64,000 nucleotides of DNA from Marinobacter sp. C7 (GTDB lineage Bacteria; Pseudomonadota; Gammaproteobacteria; Pseudomonadales; Oleiphilaceae): assembly GCF_022343555.1 (NCBI RefSeq), contig NZ_JAKQZH010000006.1, forward strand, positions 86,256 through 150,255, read 5' to 3'. Below the pieces are notes generated by a model that worked only from the letters and a program-made list of their open reading frames with translations, ran no database searches and was not told the origin of the DNA. Below, in pieces: positions 27,011 through 37,246 of this stretch (the stretch's first letter is position 1; each line of letters starts with the position of its first letter). The position numbers and the translations under genes are program-made.

Positions 27011-27466
27011 ATGGTCGAAAAAAGAACATTCAGCATCAGCGAACTCTCGCAGGAGTTCGATGTAACAACACGAAGCATCCGCTTCTATGAAGACCAGGGC
27101 CTGCTCAAACCCCGGCGCCGGGGGCAGACTCGAATCTTCAGCACCAAGGACCGGGTCCGTTTGAAGCTGATCCTCCGGGGTAAACGCATGGGCTTCACCC
27201 TTGCGGAAACCAAGGAGCTTTTCGACCTGTGGGACGAGACCCTGACCGGTAATGAAAAACAGCTGCTGAAAATGCTGGAAATTCTGGAAGCCCGGAAAGC
27301 CATGCTGGAACAGCAGAAAAACGACATCGCACAGGCAGAAATGGAAATTGACACCGCCGAAGCGCGTTGCCGTGAAGCGCTGGCCGACCTGGAACAAAAG
27401 AAAAAAGAGCAGGGACTGGCGCAGAAAGAATCCGGACAAACAGAGGAGGCCGTCGCCCAGAAGTGA
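27011..27466 (+). CDS. liuR: MerR-family regulator of leucine/isovalerate catabolism
   Basis: A 151-residue MerR-type protein: winged helix-turn-helix about 8-75 (SISELSQEFDVTTRSIRFYEDQGLL), then a long coiled-coil dimer helix (about 80-140). No metal-binding cysteines typical of MerR/CueR are at the C-terminus, apart from one Cys near 120. Heading liuABCDE and next to a LiuR-type site, it is the expected LiuR, which responds to a pathway acyl-CoA intermediate. Confidence 0.9.
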   Translation: MVEKRTFSISELSQEFDVTTRSIRFYEDQGLLKPRRRGQTRIFSTKDRVRLKLILRGKRMGFTLAETKELFDLWDETLTGNEKQLLKMLEILEARKAMLEQQKNDIAQAEMEIDTAEARCREALADLEQKKKEQGLAQKESGQTEEAVAQK

Positions 27467-27510
27467 CGGCCCTCAAATACGAAGCTTTCAAAACAAGAAG
27501 GTAGCCAACG

Positions 27511-28677
27511 ATGAAATCACAATACTCAGAGCTCAATTTCGGCCTTGGTGAAACCCTCGACATGCTGCGCGAGCAAGTCAACGGATTTGCCGCCTCTGAA
27601 ATCGCGCCGCGCGCCGAGGAAATCGATCGCAACAACGAATTCCCCATGGACCTGTGGCGGAAAATGGGCGACATGGGCCTGCTGGGTATTACCGTCAAGG
27701 AAGAGTACGGCGGATCCGACATGGGCTACCTCGCGCACGTGATCGCCATGGAAGAAATCAGCCGTGCTTCCGCCTCCGTTGGCTTGTCCTACGGTGCCCA
27801 CTCCAACCTGTGCGTGAACCAGATTCACCGCAACGGCACCGAAGAACAGAAACAGAAGTACCTGCCCAAGCTGGTCAGCGGCGAACACGTTGGCGCGCTG
27901 GCGATGTCCGAGCCCAACGCCGGCTCTGACGTGGTCTCCATGAAACTCCACGCCCGCGACGAAGGTGACCACTACGTCCTTAACGGCAACAAGATGTGGA
28001 TCACCAACGGCCCGGACGCCCACACCTACGTCATCTACGCCAAGACCGATCCGAAAGGCGGCTCCAAAGGCATCACCGCCTTCATCGTCGAGCGTGACTA
28101 CCCGGGCTTCAGCCGCCACCAGAAACTCGACAAACTCGGCATGCGCGGCTCCAACACCTGTGAACTGGTGTTCGAAGACTGCAAGGTTCCCAAGGAAAAC
28201 ATCCTGGGCGGCGAAGGCAACGGCGCCAAGGTCCTCATGAGCGGCCTCGACTATGAGCGTCTGGTATTGTCCGGCGGCCCTCTGGGCATCATGCAGGCCG
28301 CCATGGACGTGGTCGTCCCCTACATCCGCGAGCGCAAACAGTTCGGCCAGGCCATCGGCGAGTTCGAGCTGGTACAGGGCAAGGTCGCCGACATGTACAC
28401 CTGGATGAACACGGCCAAATCCTACGTCTACATGGTGGCCCAGTCCGCAGACCGCGGCGAGACCACCCGCAAGGATGCCGCCGGCGCGATCCTCTACTCT
28501 GCCGAAATGGCCACCAAACTGGCCCTGGACGCGATCCAGCTGCTCGGCGGTAACGGCTACATCAACGAATACCCGACAGGCCGCCTGCTGCGGGACGCCA
28601 AACTGTATGAAATCGGTGCCGGTACGTCCGAAATCCGCCGCATGCTGATCGGGCGCGAGCTGTTCCTGAACAAGTAA
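27511..28677 (+). CDS. liuA: isovaleryl-CoA dehydrogenase
   Basis: The flavoenzyme oxidises isovaleryl-CoA to 3-methylcrotonyl-CoA, third step of leucine breakdown. 388 residues. Diagnostic of isovaleryl-CoA dehydrogenases, the catalytic Glu lies on helix G (E249 in LDYERLVLSGGPLG), while the MCAD Glu position reads GAGTSE. FAD-binding text WITNG and LLGGNGYINEYP are intact. Part of liuRABCDE; a long inverted repeat separates it from liuB. Confidence 0.95.
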   Translation: MKSQYSELNFGLGETLDMLREQVNGFAASEIAPRAEEIDRNNEFPMDLWRKMGDMGLLGITVKEEYGGSDMGYLAHVIAMEEISRASASVGLSYGAHSNLCVNQIHRNGTEEQKQKYLPKLVSGEHVGALAMSEPNAGSDVVSMKLHARDEGDHYVLNGNKMWITNGPDAHTYVIYAKTDPKGGSKGITAFIVERDYPGFSRHQKLDKLGMRGSNTCELVFEDCKVPKENILGGEGNGAKVLMSGLDYERLVLSGGPLGIMQAAMDVVVPYIRERKQFGQAIGEFELVQGKVADMYTWMNTAKSYVYMVAQSADRGETTRKDAAGAILYSAEMATKLALDAIQLLGGNGYINEYPTGRLLRDAKLYEIGAGTSEIRRMLIGRELFLNK

Positions 28678-28729
28678 GGCACCGGCGAACACCGCTCTGG
28701 AGCGGAAACCAGCGCCCAATGTATGACGA

Positions 28730-28837
28730 GGGCCTGGTGGCAGGGCGGTCCGGGAATGTTGAAGGCCAAGGATGGCCTGAAACAAGCGCACATGGACGTG
28801 CCCGTAGCGGTTCCCGGACCGCCCTGCCACCAGGCCC
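28730..28837. repeat. 108-bp element with 27-bp perfect inverted repeats between liuA and liuB
   Basis: Arms at 28730-28756 and 28811-28837 are perfectly complementary over 27 bases (starting GGGCCTGGTGGCAGG). The 54-base centre contains two further small hairpins: GGCC-AAGGAT-GGCC and GCAC-ATGGAC-GTGC. No transposase and no clear target duplication. In the transcript it would form a very stable stem 31 bases upstream of liuB. It could be a MITE/REP-like insertion or an mRNA processing element. Confidence 0.85.
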
Positions 28838-28867
28838 GATGCCCCCGAATGCATGGAAGTCAGACTT

Positions 28868-30475
<1,608 letters not shown>

Positions 30476-30490
30476 CCGAGGATCAATACC

Positions 30491-31294
30491 ATGTCAGAAC
30501 AGGAATCTGCGGTTCTGCTCAGACGCCGCGATGGCGGCGTCACCGAGGTTGTGCTGAACCGCCCGGACAAACGCAATGCGTTTGACGACGTCATTATCCA
30601 GCAGCTGATCCAGGCCCTGACCGAGGTCGATGGGGACAATGACACGAAAGTGGTCATCCTGCGCTCCGAAGGCAAACACTTCTCCGCCGGGGCCGACCTG
30701 GGCTGGATGCGCCGCATGGCCGAAAACACGCGTCAGGAGAACCTGGACGACTCCCGGGAACTGGCGCGATTGATGAACGTGCTCAACCACCTGTCGAAAC
30801 CGGTGATCGGTCTGGTGCAGGGCGCCGCTTTCGGTGGTGCCGTGGGCCTTGCTGCCTGCTGCGACATCGTCATTGCCACCGAAAAATCGAGCTTCTGCCT
30901 GAGCGAAGTAAAGCTCGGCCTGATTCCGGCGGTGATCAGCCCTTACGTGGTACGCGCGATCGGTGAGCGCCAGGCCCGCCGCTACTTCATCTCGGCCGAA
31001 GTCTTTACCGCAAAACAGGCGCAGGAGTACGGTCTGGTACATATCGTCTGCGAAGACCTGGACGCCGTGGAGCAGCGCTGCAACGAAATGCTCCGGCAAT
31101 TGGCCATGAACGGCCCGGAAGCCATGAAAGCCGCCAAGGACCTGGTATTTGCCGTCAGCCATAAGCCGATCAATGAAACCGTGATCGACGATACCGCCCA
31201 TCGCATCGCAGACATCCGCGTGGGAGAGGAAGGCCAGGAAGGACTGAGCGCTTTCCTGAACAAACGCAAGGCCAACTGGGTTCCGGAGGAATAA
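30491..31294 (+). CDS. liuC: 3-methylglutaconyl-CoA hydratase (crotonase family)
   Basis: A 267-residue enoyl-CoA hydratase-fold enzyme between the two carboxylase genes, as in other liu clusters. Oxyanion-hole segments HFSAGADLGWM and GAAFGGAVGLAACCD are present, and acid/base region SEVKLGLIPAVISPYV fits methylglutaconyl-CoA hydratases. Starts 15 bases after liuB and ends 5 bases before liuD. Confidence 0.93.
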   Translation: MSEQESAVLLRRRDGGVTEVVLNRPDKRNAFDDVIIQQLIQALTEVDGDNDTKVVILRSEGKHFSAGADLGWMRRMAENTRQENLDDSRELARLMNVLNHLSKPVIGLVQGAAFGGAVGLAACCDIVIATEKSSFCLSEVKLGLIPAVISPYVVRAIGERQARRYFISAEVFTAKQAQEYGLVHIVCEDLDAVEQRCNEMLRQLAMNGPEAMKAAKDLVFAVSHKPINETVIDDTAHRIADIRVGEEGQEGLSAFLNKRKANWVPEE

Positions 31295-31299
31295 CAACA

Positions 31300-33288
31300 A
31301 TGTTCAGTAAGATACTCATTGCCAACCGGGGCGAAATCGCCTGCCGGATCATCCAGACCGCCCACCGCATGGGGATCCGCTGTGTTGCGGTCTACTCTGA
31401 TGCGGATGCCAGTGCCCGGCACGTGGCCATGGCCGACGAAGCGTTCCATATCGGCCCTGCACCCAGCTCCGAGAGTTACCTGCGGAGCGAAAAGATCATC
31501 GAGATCGCCAAGCAGAGCGGTGCCCAGGCCATTCACCCGGGTTACGGCTTCCTTTCCGAAAACACCGAGTTCGCCGAGGCCTGTGAAGCCAACGGCATCG
31601 TCTTTATCGGCCCGCCCTCCTCCGCCATTGCCGCCATGGGTTCCAAGTCCGCGGCCAAGGCCATCATGGAGAAAGCCGGCGTACCGCTGGTACCGGGTTA
31701 CCACGGCAAGGACCAGTCTCCTGACGTTCTGCGCGCCGAGGCCGAGAAGTGCGGCTTTCCGCTGTTGCTGAAAGCCGTCGCCGGTGGTGGTGGCAAGGGC
31801 ATGCGGGTGGTCGAGAGCATGTCCGAATTCGACGACGCCCTGGCCGCCGCCCAGCGGGAGGCGAAAAACGCCTTTGGCAACCCGGACATGCTCATCGAGC
31901 GTTACCTGACTCAGCCAAGGCATGTGGAAATCCAGGTCTTCTGCGACCAGGATGGCAACGGCATCTACCTGGCCGAGCGGGATTGCTCCGTCCAGCGCCG
32001 CCACCAGAAAGTACTGGAAGAAGCGCCGGCTCCGGGCCTGACCGAAGAAACCCGGAAGGCCATGGGTGAAGCCGCGGTGCGTGCCGCCCAGGCGATCAAC
32101 TACGTGGGCGCGGGTACCGTCGAGTTCCTGTACGACGTGGACGGCTCCTTCTTCTTCATGGAGATGAACACCCGTTTGCAGGTGGAACACCCGGTCACCG
32201 AAATGGTCACCGGCCAGGATCTCGTGGAATGGCAGCTGAAAGTCGCCTGGGGCGATTCCCTGCCCCTGAACCAGGACCAGGTCAAAACCCGCGGCCATGC
32301 CCTGGAGGCGCGGATCTACGCGGAGGACCCGGACCAGGACTTCCTGCCGGCTACCGGCACCCTGCGGTACCTGAGCACCCCGGATGAATCCGCCCACGTG
32401 CGCGTCGATACCGGCGTGACCGAAGGCGACGAAATCAGCATTCACTACGATCCCATGATCGCCAAGCTCATCGTGTGGGACGAAACTCGGGACCAGGCTA
32501 TCAACCGCATGGTTCAGGCTCTGGAGCACTATCGCATCGCCGGTGTGAAAACCAACATCCGGTTCCTGCACGCTCTGGCCGATGCCCAGCCGTTCCGGGA
32601 AGCAGATCTGACCACCAACTTCATCAGTGCCCATGAGGAACTGCTGTTCCCGAAATCGAAGCTCGACACCCACAAAGCCCTCGTGCTGGCGGCCGGCTTT
32701 GTATTGGAGCAGCGCAAATCCTCCGAGCCGGTAACCGCGGACCCCTGGTCTCCGTTCAGCCGCAAGAACAGCTGGCGCATGAACTCGGAATACGCCCAGC
32801 CACTGAAACTGCAGGTGGGTGACGATATCCACGAGCTCAAGATTCTTGAGCGCGACGACCGCTACCAGGTCTTCGTGGGTGACAGCGTGTACCACCTGAA
32901 CGCGAAGCTGGATGACGACTACCTGCAGGCCGTTGTCAACGGCCACCGGATCAGCGTTCACGGGAACCTGCACGACGATCAGCTGGTCCTCTTCTATGAG
33001 GGTGACACCTTCAAGTGCACCGTTTACCGCGAGACCTATGGGTTCGAGGAACTGGCTGGCGAAGGCAGTCTGGAAGCCCCCATGAACGGAGCGATTGTCG
33101 CCGTCCAGGCCAAGGTGGGCGATAAGGTGACCGCCGGCCAGACCCTGGTCATCATGGAAGCGATGAAGATGGAGCACGCCATCAAGGCTCCGGCCGATGG
33201 CGTGGTCAGCGAAATCTTCTTCGCCGAGGGCGACCAGGTCTCTGAAGGTGCGGAACTCATTGCCATCGAGACTGAGGATTCCAAGTAA
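31300..33288 (+). CDS. liuD: methylcrotonyl-CoA carboxylase biotin-containing (alpha) subunit
   Basis: A 662-residue fusion of biotin carboxylase (about 1-445: ANRGEIACRI, AGGGGKGMR, MEMNTRLQVEHPVTE), a BT linker domain (about 490-585) and a C-terminal biotinyl domain with EAMKMEH, biotin-accepting Lys623. It uses ATP and bicarbonate to carboxylate biotin for LiuB. The TAA stop overlaps the liuE ATG by one base. Confidence 0.96.
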   Translation: MFSKILIANRGEIACRIIQTAHRMGIRCVAVYSDADASARHVAMADEAFHIGPAPSSESYLRSEKIIEIAKQSGAQAIHPGYGFLSENTEFAEACEANGIVFIGPPSSAIAAMGSKSAAKAIMEKAGVPLVPGYHGKDQSPDVLRAEAEKCGFPLLLKAVAGGGGKGMRVVESMSEFDDALAAAQREAKNAFGNPDMLIERYLTQPRHVEIQVFCDQDGNGIYLAERDCSVQRRHQKVLEEAPAPGLTEETRKAMGEAAVRAAQAINYVGAGTVEFLYDVDGSFFFMEMNTRLQVEHPVTEMVTGQDLVEWQLKVAWGDSLPLNQDQVKTRGHALEARIYAEDPDQDFLPATGTLRYLSTPDESAHVRVDTGVTEGDEISIHYDPMIAKLIVWDETRDQAINRMVQALEHYRIAGVKTNIRFLHALADAQPFREADLTTNFISAHEELLFPKSKLDTHKALVLAAGFVLEQRKSSEPVTADPWSPFSRKNSWRMNSEYAQPLKLQVGDDIHELKILERDDRYQVFVGDSVYHLNAKLDDDYLQAVVNGHRISVHGNLHDDQLVLFYEGDTFKCTVYRETYGFEELAGEGSLEAPMNGAIVAVQAKVGDKVTAGQTLVIMEAMKMEHAIKAPADGVVSEIFFAEGDQVSEGAELIAIETEDSK

Positions 33289-34193
33289 TGGCTTTTCCGA
33301 AACAGGTTCGACTGGTGGAAATGAGCCCCCGGGACGGGCTGCAGAACGAGCCCGGCCCCGTCATTGCCACCGACATCAAGACCGGCCTGATCGACCGGCT
33401 CGCCGACTGTGGCCTGAGCCACATCGAGGCCGCCAGCTTTGTGTCGCCCAAGTGGGTGCCGCAGATGGGAGACGCAGCCGAGGTGATGGCCGGCATCACC
33501 CGTAAAACCGGCGTGCAATACTCTGCGCTCACCCCCAACCTCAAGGGTTTTGAAAACGCCCTGGCGGCCAACGTGGATGAAGTCGCAGTATTTGGCGCGG
33601 CGTCCGAGTCCTTCACCAGGAAAAACATCAACTGCACCATCGTCGAGAGCCTGGAACGCTTCGGCCCGGTGCTGGAAGCGGCCCGCAAGAACAACATACC
33701 GGTGCGCGGTTACGTGTCGACCGTATTGGGCTGCCCGTACGAGGGTGACATTGCCCCGGCACAGGTCGCCAGTGTTGCCAAGGCGCTGTATGAGATGGGC
33801 TGCTACGAGATTTCCCTGGGTGACACCATTGGCGTAGGTACGCCGCTGAAAGCAAAGCGTATGCTGGAAGCGGTGGCCGCACACGTTCCCATGGAACGCC
33901 TGGCCGCCCACTTCCACGACACCTACGGTCAGGCCCTGGCCAACCTGTATGCGGTCCTGGAGGAAGGCGTCAGCGTGATCGATGCCTCCGTTGCAGGCCT
34001 GGGCGGCTGCCCTTATGCCAAAGGCGCCTCCGGTAACGTCGCCACCGAGGACGTGCTATACCTCCTCAACGGCCTGGGCATCGAAACCGGCGTGGACCTG
34101 GACAAACTCGTCGCCACCGGCGACTGGATCTGCGGTCAGTTGAACCGCCACAACGGGTCCAAAGTGGGCCAGGCCATGGGCGGCAGCTGCTAG
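33288..34193 (+). CDS. liuE: hydroxymethylglutaryl-CoA lyase
   Basis: A 301-residue TIM-barrel lyase that splits HMG-CoA into acetoacetate and acetyl-CoA, the last step of the leucine pathway. N-terminal VEMSPRDGLQNE and the signature loop with catalytic Cys in GLGGCPYAKGASGN are intact. The acetoacetate could be activated by the ligase at 34843 or another enzyme and cleaved by the thiolase at 23707. Confidence 0.95.
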   Translation: MAFPKQVRLVEMSPRDGLQNEPGPVIATDIKTGLIDRLADCGLSHIEAASFVSPKWVPQMGDAAEVMAGITRKTGVQYSALTPNLKGFENALAANVDEVAVFGAASESFTRKNINCTIVESLERFGPVLEAARKNNIPVRGYVSTVLGCPYEGDIAPAQVASVAKALYEMGCYEISLGDTIGVGTPLKAKRMLEAVAAHVPMERLAAHFHDTYGQALANLYAVLEEGVSVIDASVAGLGGCPYAKGASGNVATEDVLYLLNGLGIETGVDLDKLVATGDWICGQLNRHNGSKVGQAMGGSC

Positions 34194-34211
34194 AGAAGGT
34201 AAGGAGCTTTC

Positions 34212-34790
34212 ATGAATCAGAACAAGAACGTCGTCGCCCTGGACCTGCCGATCCCGGAAATCAGCGACATGCCGGAAGACACCCGGAAGTACTTCCAGAT
34301 CTGCCAGGAAAAGCTCGGCATGATCCCGAACGTACTGACCGCCTATAGCCAGAACCTGAAACAGCTGGAGGGTTTTACCCGCCTCTACAACGAGCTGATG
34401 CTCGGCGAAGGCGAGCTCTCCAAGCTGGAACGGGAGATGGTCGCGGTCGTGGTCTCTTCCGAGAACAAATGCTTCTACTGCCTGGTAGCTCACGGCGCCG
34501 CAGTGCGGGTATTGAGCGGCGACCCTGTCCTGGGCGAGCACATGGTGATGAACTACCGCAGCGCCAGACTCGACAAGCGCCAGAGGGCGATGCTGGATTT
34601 TGCATCCCACCTGACCCGCTCGCCGGCCACAGTAACCGAAGAAGACATCCAGGCTCTGCGGGATGCCGGTCTGAGTGACCGTGCCATCTGGGATCTGAGC
34701 AACCTGGTCGGCTTTTACAACATGTCCAACCGCGTGGCAATTGCCAGCGATATGCAACCCAACCCCGAATATCACAGCCAGAGTCGCTAG
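34212..34790 (+). CDS. AhpD-like (carboxymuconolactone decarboxylase-fold) peroxidase-related protein
   Basis: A 192-residue all-helical protein with the AhpD redox signature C87-x2-C90-x3-H94 (NKCFYCLVAHGAAV), as in uncharacterised peroxidase-related enzymes. It follows liuE by 18 bases with SD AAGGAG and precedes an acyl-CoA ligase, so it is probably co-expressed with the liu genes. Possible role in handling peroxide made by acyl-CoA dehydrogenation, or a distinct enzyme; not established. Confidence 0.78.
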   Translation: MNQNKNVVALDLPIPEISDMPEDTRKYFQICQEKLGMIPNVLTAYSQNLKQLEGFTRLYNELMLGEGELSKLEREMVAVVVSSENKCFYCLVAHGAAVRVLSGDPVLGEHMVMNYRSARLDKRQRAMLDFASHLTRSPATVTEEDIQALRDAGLSDRAIWDLSNLVGFYNMSNRVAIASDMQPNPEYHSQSR

Positions 34791-34842
34791 CAAGTATGCA
34801 GACTTGCTTGCCCTCGAATACAACAACAATGGAGGCAGAGAC

Positions 34843-36531
34843 ATGAGCAAGACTCTACCAAGCTATACCAGCGGAACCGCGGAAGTGCCCCTGCTGGGCA
34901 TGACCATTGGTGAAATGCTGGACCGTACAGCGGAGAAGTATCCGGACACCGAAGCCCTGGTATGCCTGCACCAGGACATCCGCTGGACCTACAAAGAGTT
35001 TGTGGAGAAGGTCGACGAGGCCGCCCGGGCATTCATGGCCATCGGCGTCAAACGTGGTGACCGGGTGGGCATCTGGTCGCCTAACCGTTACGAGTGGACC
35101 GTGACCCAGTTTGCCACCGCCAAGGTTGGCGCCATCCTGGTGAACATCAACCCCGCGTACGGGGTGCATGAACTCAAGTACGCCATGAACCTGGCCGGAA
35201 TCAGCGTGCTGGTTACAGCGGACAGCTTCAAGGCGTCCAACTACCGGGAGATGGTTTACGAACTGGCTCCTGAACTCAAGCGCAGCGCCCCGGGCAAGCT
35301 CAAGGCCGACAGCTGTCCCGACCTGCGCGCAGTGATCAACGTGCACGAAGACAAGCACGATGGCATGTGGACCTGGAAAGAGTTCGTGGACTTTGCTGGC
35401 GACGTCTCCGAGGAAGAACTGTACAAGCGCCAGGATGAACTGCAGTTTGATGACCCCATCAATATCCAGTTCACTTCCGGCACTACCGGAAACCCCAAGG
35501 GCGCCACGCTCACCCACCATAACATTCTCAACAACGGCTACTTCGTGGCGGAGAGCCAGCGCTTTACCGAGAAGGACCGTCTGGTGATTCCGGTGCCGCT
35601 GTACCACTGCTTCGGCATGGTCATGGGTAACCTCGGCTGTATCACCCACGGTTCCACCATGATCTATCCGGACGAAGGCTTTGAGCCGAAATCCGTTCTC
35701 CAAGCGGTTCACCAGGAGAAAGCCACCGCCCTGTACGGTGTGCCGACCATGTTCATCGCCGAACTCGCCGAACCCGAGTTCGAAACCTATGACCTTTCCA
35801 CCCTGCGTACCGGCATCATGGCGGGCTCCATCTGCCCTGCCGAAGTGATGAAGAAGGTCAACGGCAAGATGAATATGAAGGAAGTCCAGATTGCCTACGG
35901 CATGACCGAGACCAGCCCGGTTTCGACCCAGACCAGCTCCCTCGATCCGTTCGAGAAGCAGGTGACCACCGTGGGCCGTACCCAGCCTCACCTGGAGACC
36001 AAGATTGTCGATCCGGGCACCGGCAACGTGGTTCCCCGGGGTGAAATTGGCGAACTCTGTACCCGTGGCTACAGCGTGATGCTTAAATACTGGAACAACG
36101 AGGAAAAGACCCGGGAAGCCATCGATGATGCCGGCTGGATGCACACCGGTGACCTGGCCACCATGGACGAAGAGGGCTACATCCAGATTGTCGGCCGCAT
36201 CAAGGACATGGTGATCCGGGGCGGCGAGAACATCTACCCGAAAGAGATCGAGGAGTTCCTCTACACCCATCCGTCCATTGAAGAGGTGCAGGTCACCGGC
36301 ATTCCGGACGAGAAATACGGTGAGGAACTGATCGCCTGGGTGAAGCTGCGCCCGGATGCAGACCCCGTAGACGCAGACGACCTTCAGGCTTTCTGCAAGG
36401 GCAAGATCGCCCACTTCAAGATCCCGAAGAACTACAAGTTCGTGGACGAATTCCCGATGACCGTCACCGGGAAAATCCAGAAGTTCAAGATGCGGGAAAT
36501 CTCCATCGAAGAGATGGGACTGAAGCAGTAG
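34843..36531 (+). CDS. AMP-forming acyl-CoA synthetase (FadD-like)
   Basis: A 562-residue adenylate-forming ligase, start MSKTLPSY set by GGAGG eight bases upstream. P-loop FTSGTTGNPKGATLTHHN, A5 AYGMTETSPV, A8 TGDLATMDEEGYIQIVGR and the C-terminal catalytic Lys in TGKIQKF are intact. It most resembles fatty-acid/acetoacetate-type synthetases (AcsF2-like). At the end of the liu cluster it may activate acetoacetate or branched acids; chain-length preference cannot be read. Confidence 0.88.
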   Translation: MSKTLPSYTSGTAEVPLLGMTIGEMLDRTAEKYPDTEALVCLHQDIRWTYKEFVEKVDEAARAFMAIGVKRGDRVGIWSPNRYEWTVTQFATAKVGAILVNINPAYGVHELKYAMNLAGISVLVTADSFKASNYREMVYELAPELKRSAPGKLKADSCPDLRAVINVHEDKHDGMWTWKEFVDFAGDVSEEELYKRQDELQFDDPINIQFTSGTTGNPKGATLTHHNILNNGYFVAESQRFTEKDRLVIPVPLYHCFGMVMGNLGCITHGSTMIYPDEGFEPKSVLQAVHQEKATALYGVPTMFIAELAEPEFETYDLSTLRTGIMAGSICPAEVMKKVNGKMNMKEVQIAYGMTETSPVSTQTSSLDPFEKQVTTVGRTQPHLETKIVDPGTGNVVPRGEIGELCTRGYSVMLKYWNNEEKTREAIDDAGWMHTGDLATMDEEGYIQIVGRIKDMVIRGGENIYPKEIEEFLYTHPSIEEVQVTGIPDEKYGEELIAWVKLRPDADPVDADDLQAFCKGKIAHFKIPKNYKFVDEFPMTVTGKIQKFKMREISIEEMGLKQ

Positions 36532-36548
36532 ATCCTGATCCAACCCAT

Positions 36549-36573
36549 GTCCCTCCCCCTGTCGGGGAGGGAC
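36549..36573 (+). terminator. strong hairpin after the acyl-CoA synthetase gene
   Basis: GTCCCTCCCC / GGGGAGGGAC with a five-base loop, 18 bases past the stop. No T-tract follows (ACCTCCTCCC), so it may protect the mRNA 3' end or aid factor-dependent termination. Confidence 0.45.
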
Positions 36574-36747
36574 ACCTCCTCCCTCCCCGGCCGGCATTGA
36601 AGCCCCCCTCAAGACGTCAGGCTGCCCCCCAACAGATTTTTTTGTGGCAACGCTGCAACTTTCTTCCGTTCTCGCCCGTAGCTGAAATACACCCATCTCA
36701 AATCCCTCTGACAAAGGTGGGTTACAACCAAGCTCGAGGAGAACGTC

Positions 36748-37188
36748 ATGAAAAAACACGGCAAGAAAAACGCAGTTCTGGCAGCCACCCTGGTATCCGG
36801 CGCGCTGTTGGCAGGCACCGCCATGGCTGGCCACCATGAAATGGACGGCGCACAAGTCTGGGCAGATGACCAGAGCGTCGCCTCCGGCACCGTTACCGCG
36901 AAAAAAGTGAATGCAGAGATGAATGGCTGGCTGGTCGTTCACCGCACCGGTGAAAACATGAAGCCGGGCCCCGTCGTTGGTCATGCGCCATTAAAGATGG
37001 GCAAGAACATGGATGTGGCGGCTATCCTTACCGAGGAGGTCAAACCCGGTGAGATGCTTATGTTAATGGTACATGGCGAAGATGGAGGCATGAAAACCGG
37101 CACCTTCGAGTACACGCTCGGGGCCAAGGAAGATGGCCCTGTCCGCAAAGACGGTAAACTGGTCATGACTACCATTACCGCCAAATAA
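36748..37188 (+). CDS. exported protein, DUF7282-like
   Basis: A 146-residue protein with a Sec signal peptide (Lys-rich start, AVLAATLVSGALLAGTAMA, cleavage before GHHEM near residue 28). The mature part is a small beta-rich domain (SGTVTAKKVNAEMNGWLVVHR, PGPVVGHAPL, GTFEY) that resembles DUF7282 domains. No cysteine in the mature part. Function unknown; SD GAGGAG supports the start. It stands alone between the liu cluster and a convergent lipoprotein gene. Confidence 0.7.
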   Translation: MKKHGKKNAVLAATLVSGALLAGTAMAGHHEMDGAQVWADDQSVASGTVTAKKVNAEMNGWLVVHRTGENMKPGPVVGHAPLKMGKNMDVAAILTEEVKPGEMLMLMVHGEDGGMKTGTFEYTLGAKEDGPVRKDGKLVMTTITAK

Positions 37189-37202
37189 CCCGAAGGACCC
37201 TG

Positions 37203-37233
37203 GCTGCCGCGCACACGTTTGGCGCGCGGCAGC
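37203..37233. terminator. bidirectional hairpin between convergent exported-protein genes
   Basis: A 10-bp perfect stem GCTGCCGCGC / GCGCGGCAGC with an 11-base loop, 14 bases from each stop codon. T-tracts are weak on both sides. Confidence 0.5.
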
Positions 37234-37246
37234 AACCCAACAAAAA

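Noticed and set aside
28730..28837. Insertion sequence between liuA and liuB
   Set aside because: The element is 108 bases with no transposase and no clear target duplication; recorded as a repeat instead.
30982..33177. 731-residue minus-strand open frame opposite liuD
   Set aside because: Shadow of the biotin carboxylase gene; low-information His/Val/Gly-rich translation.
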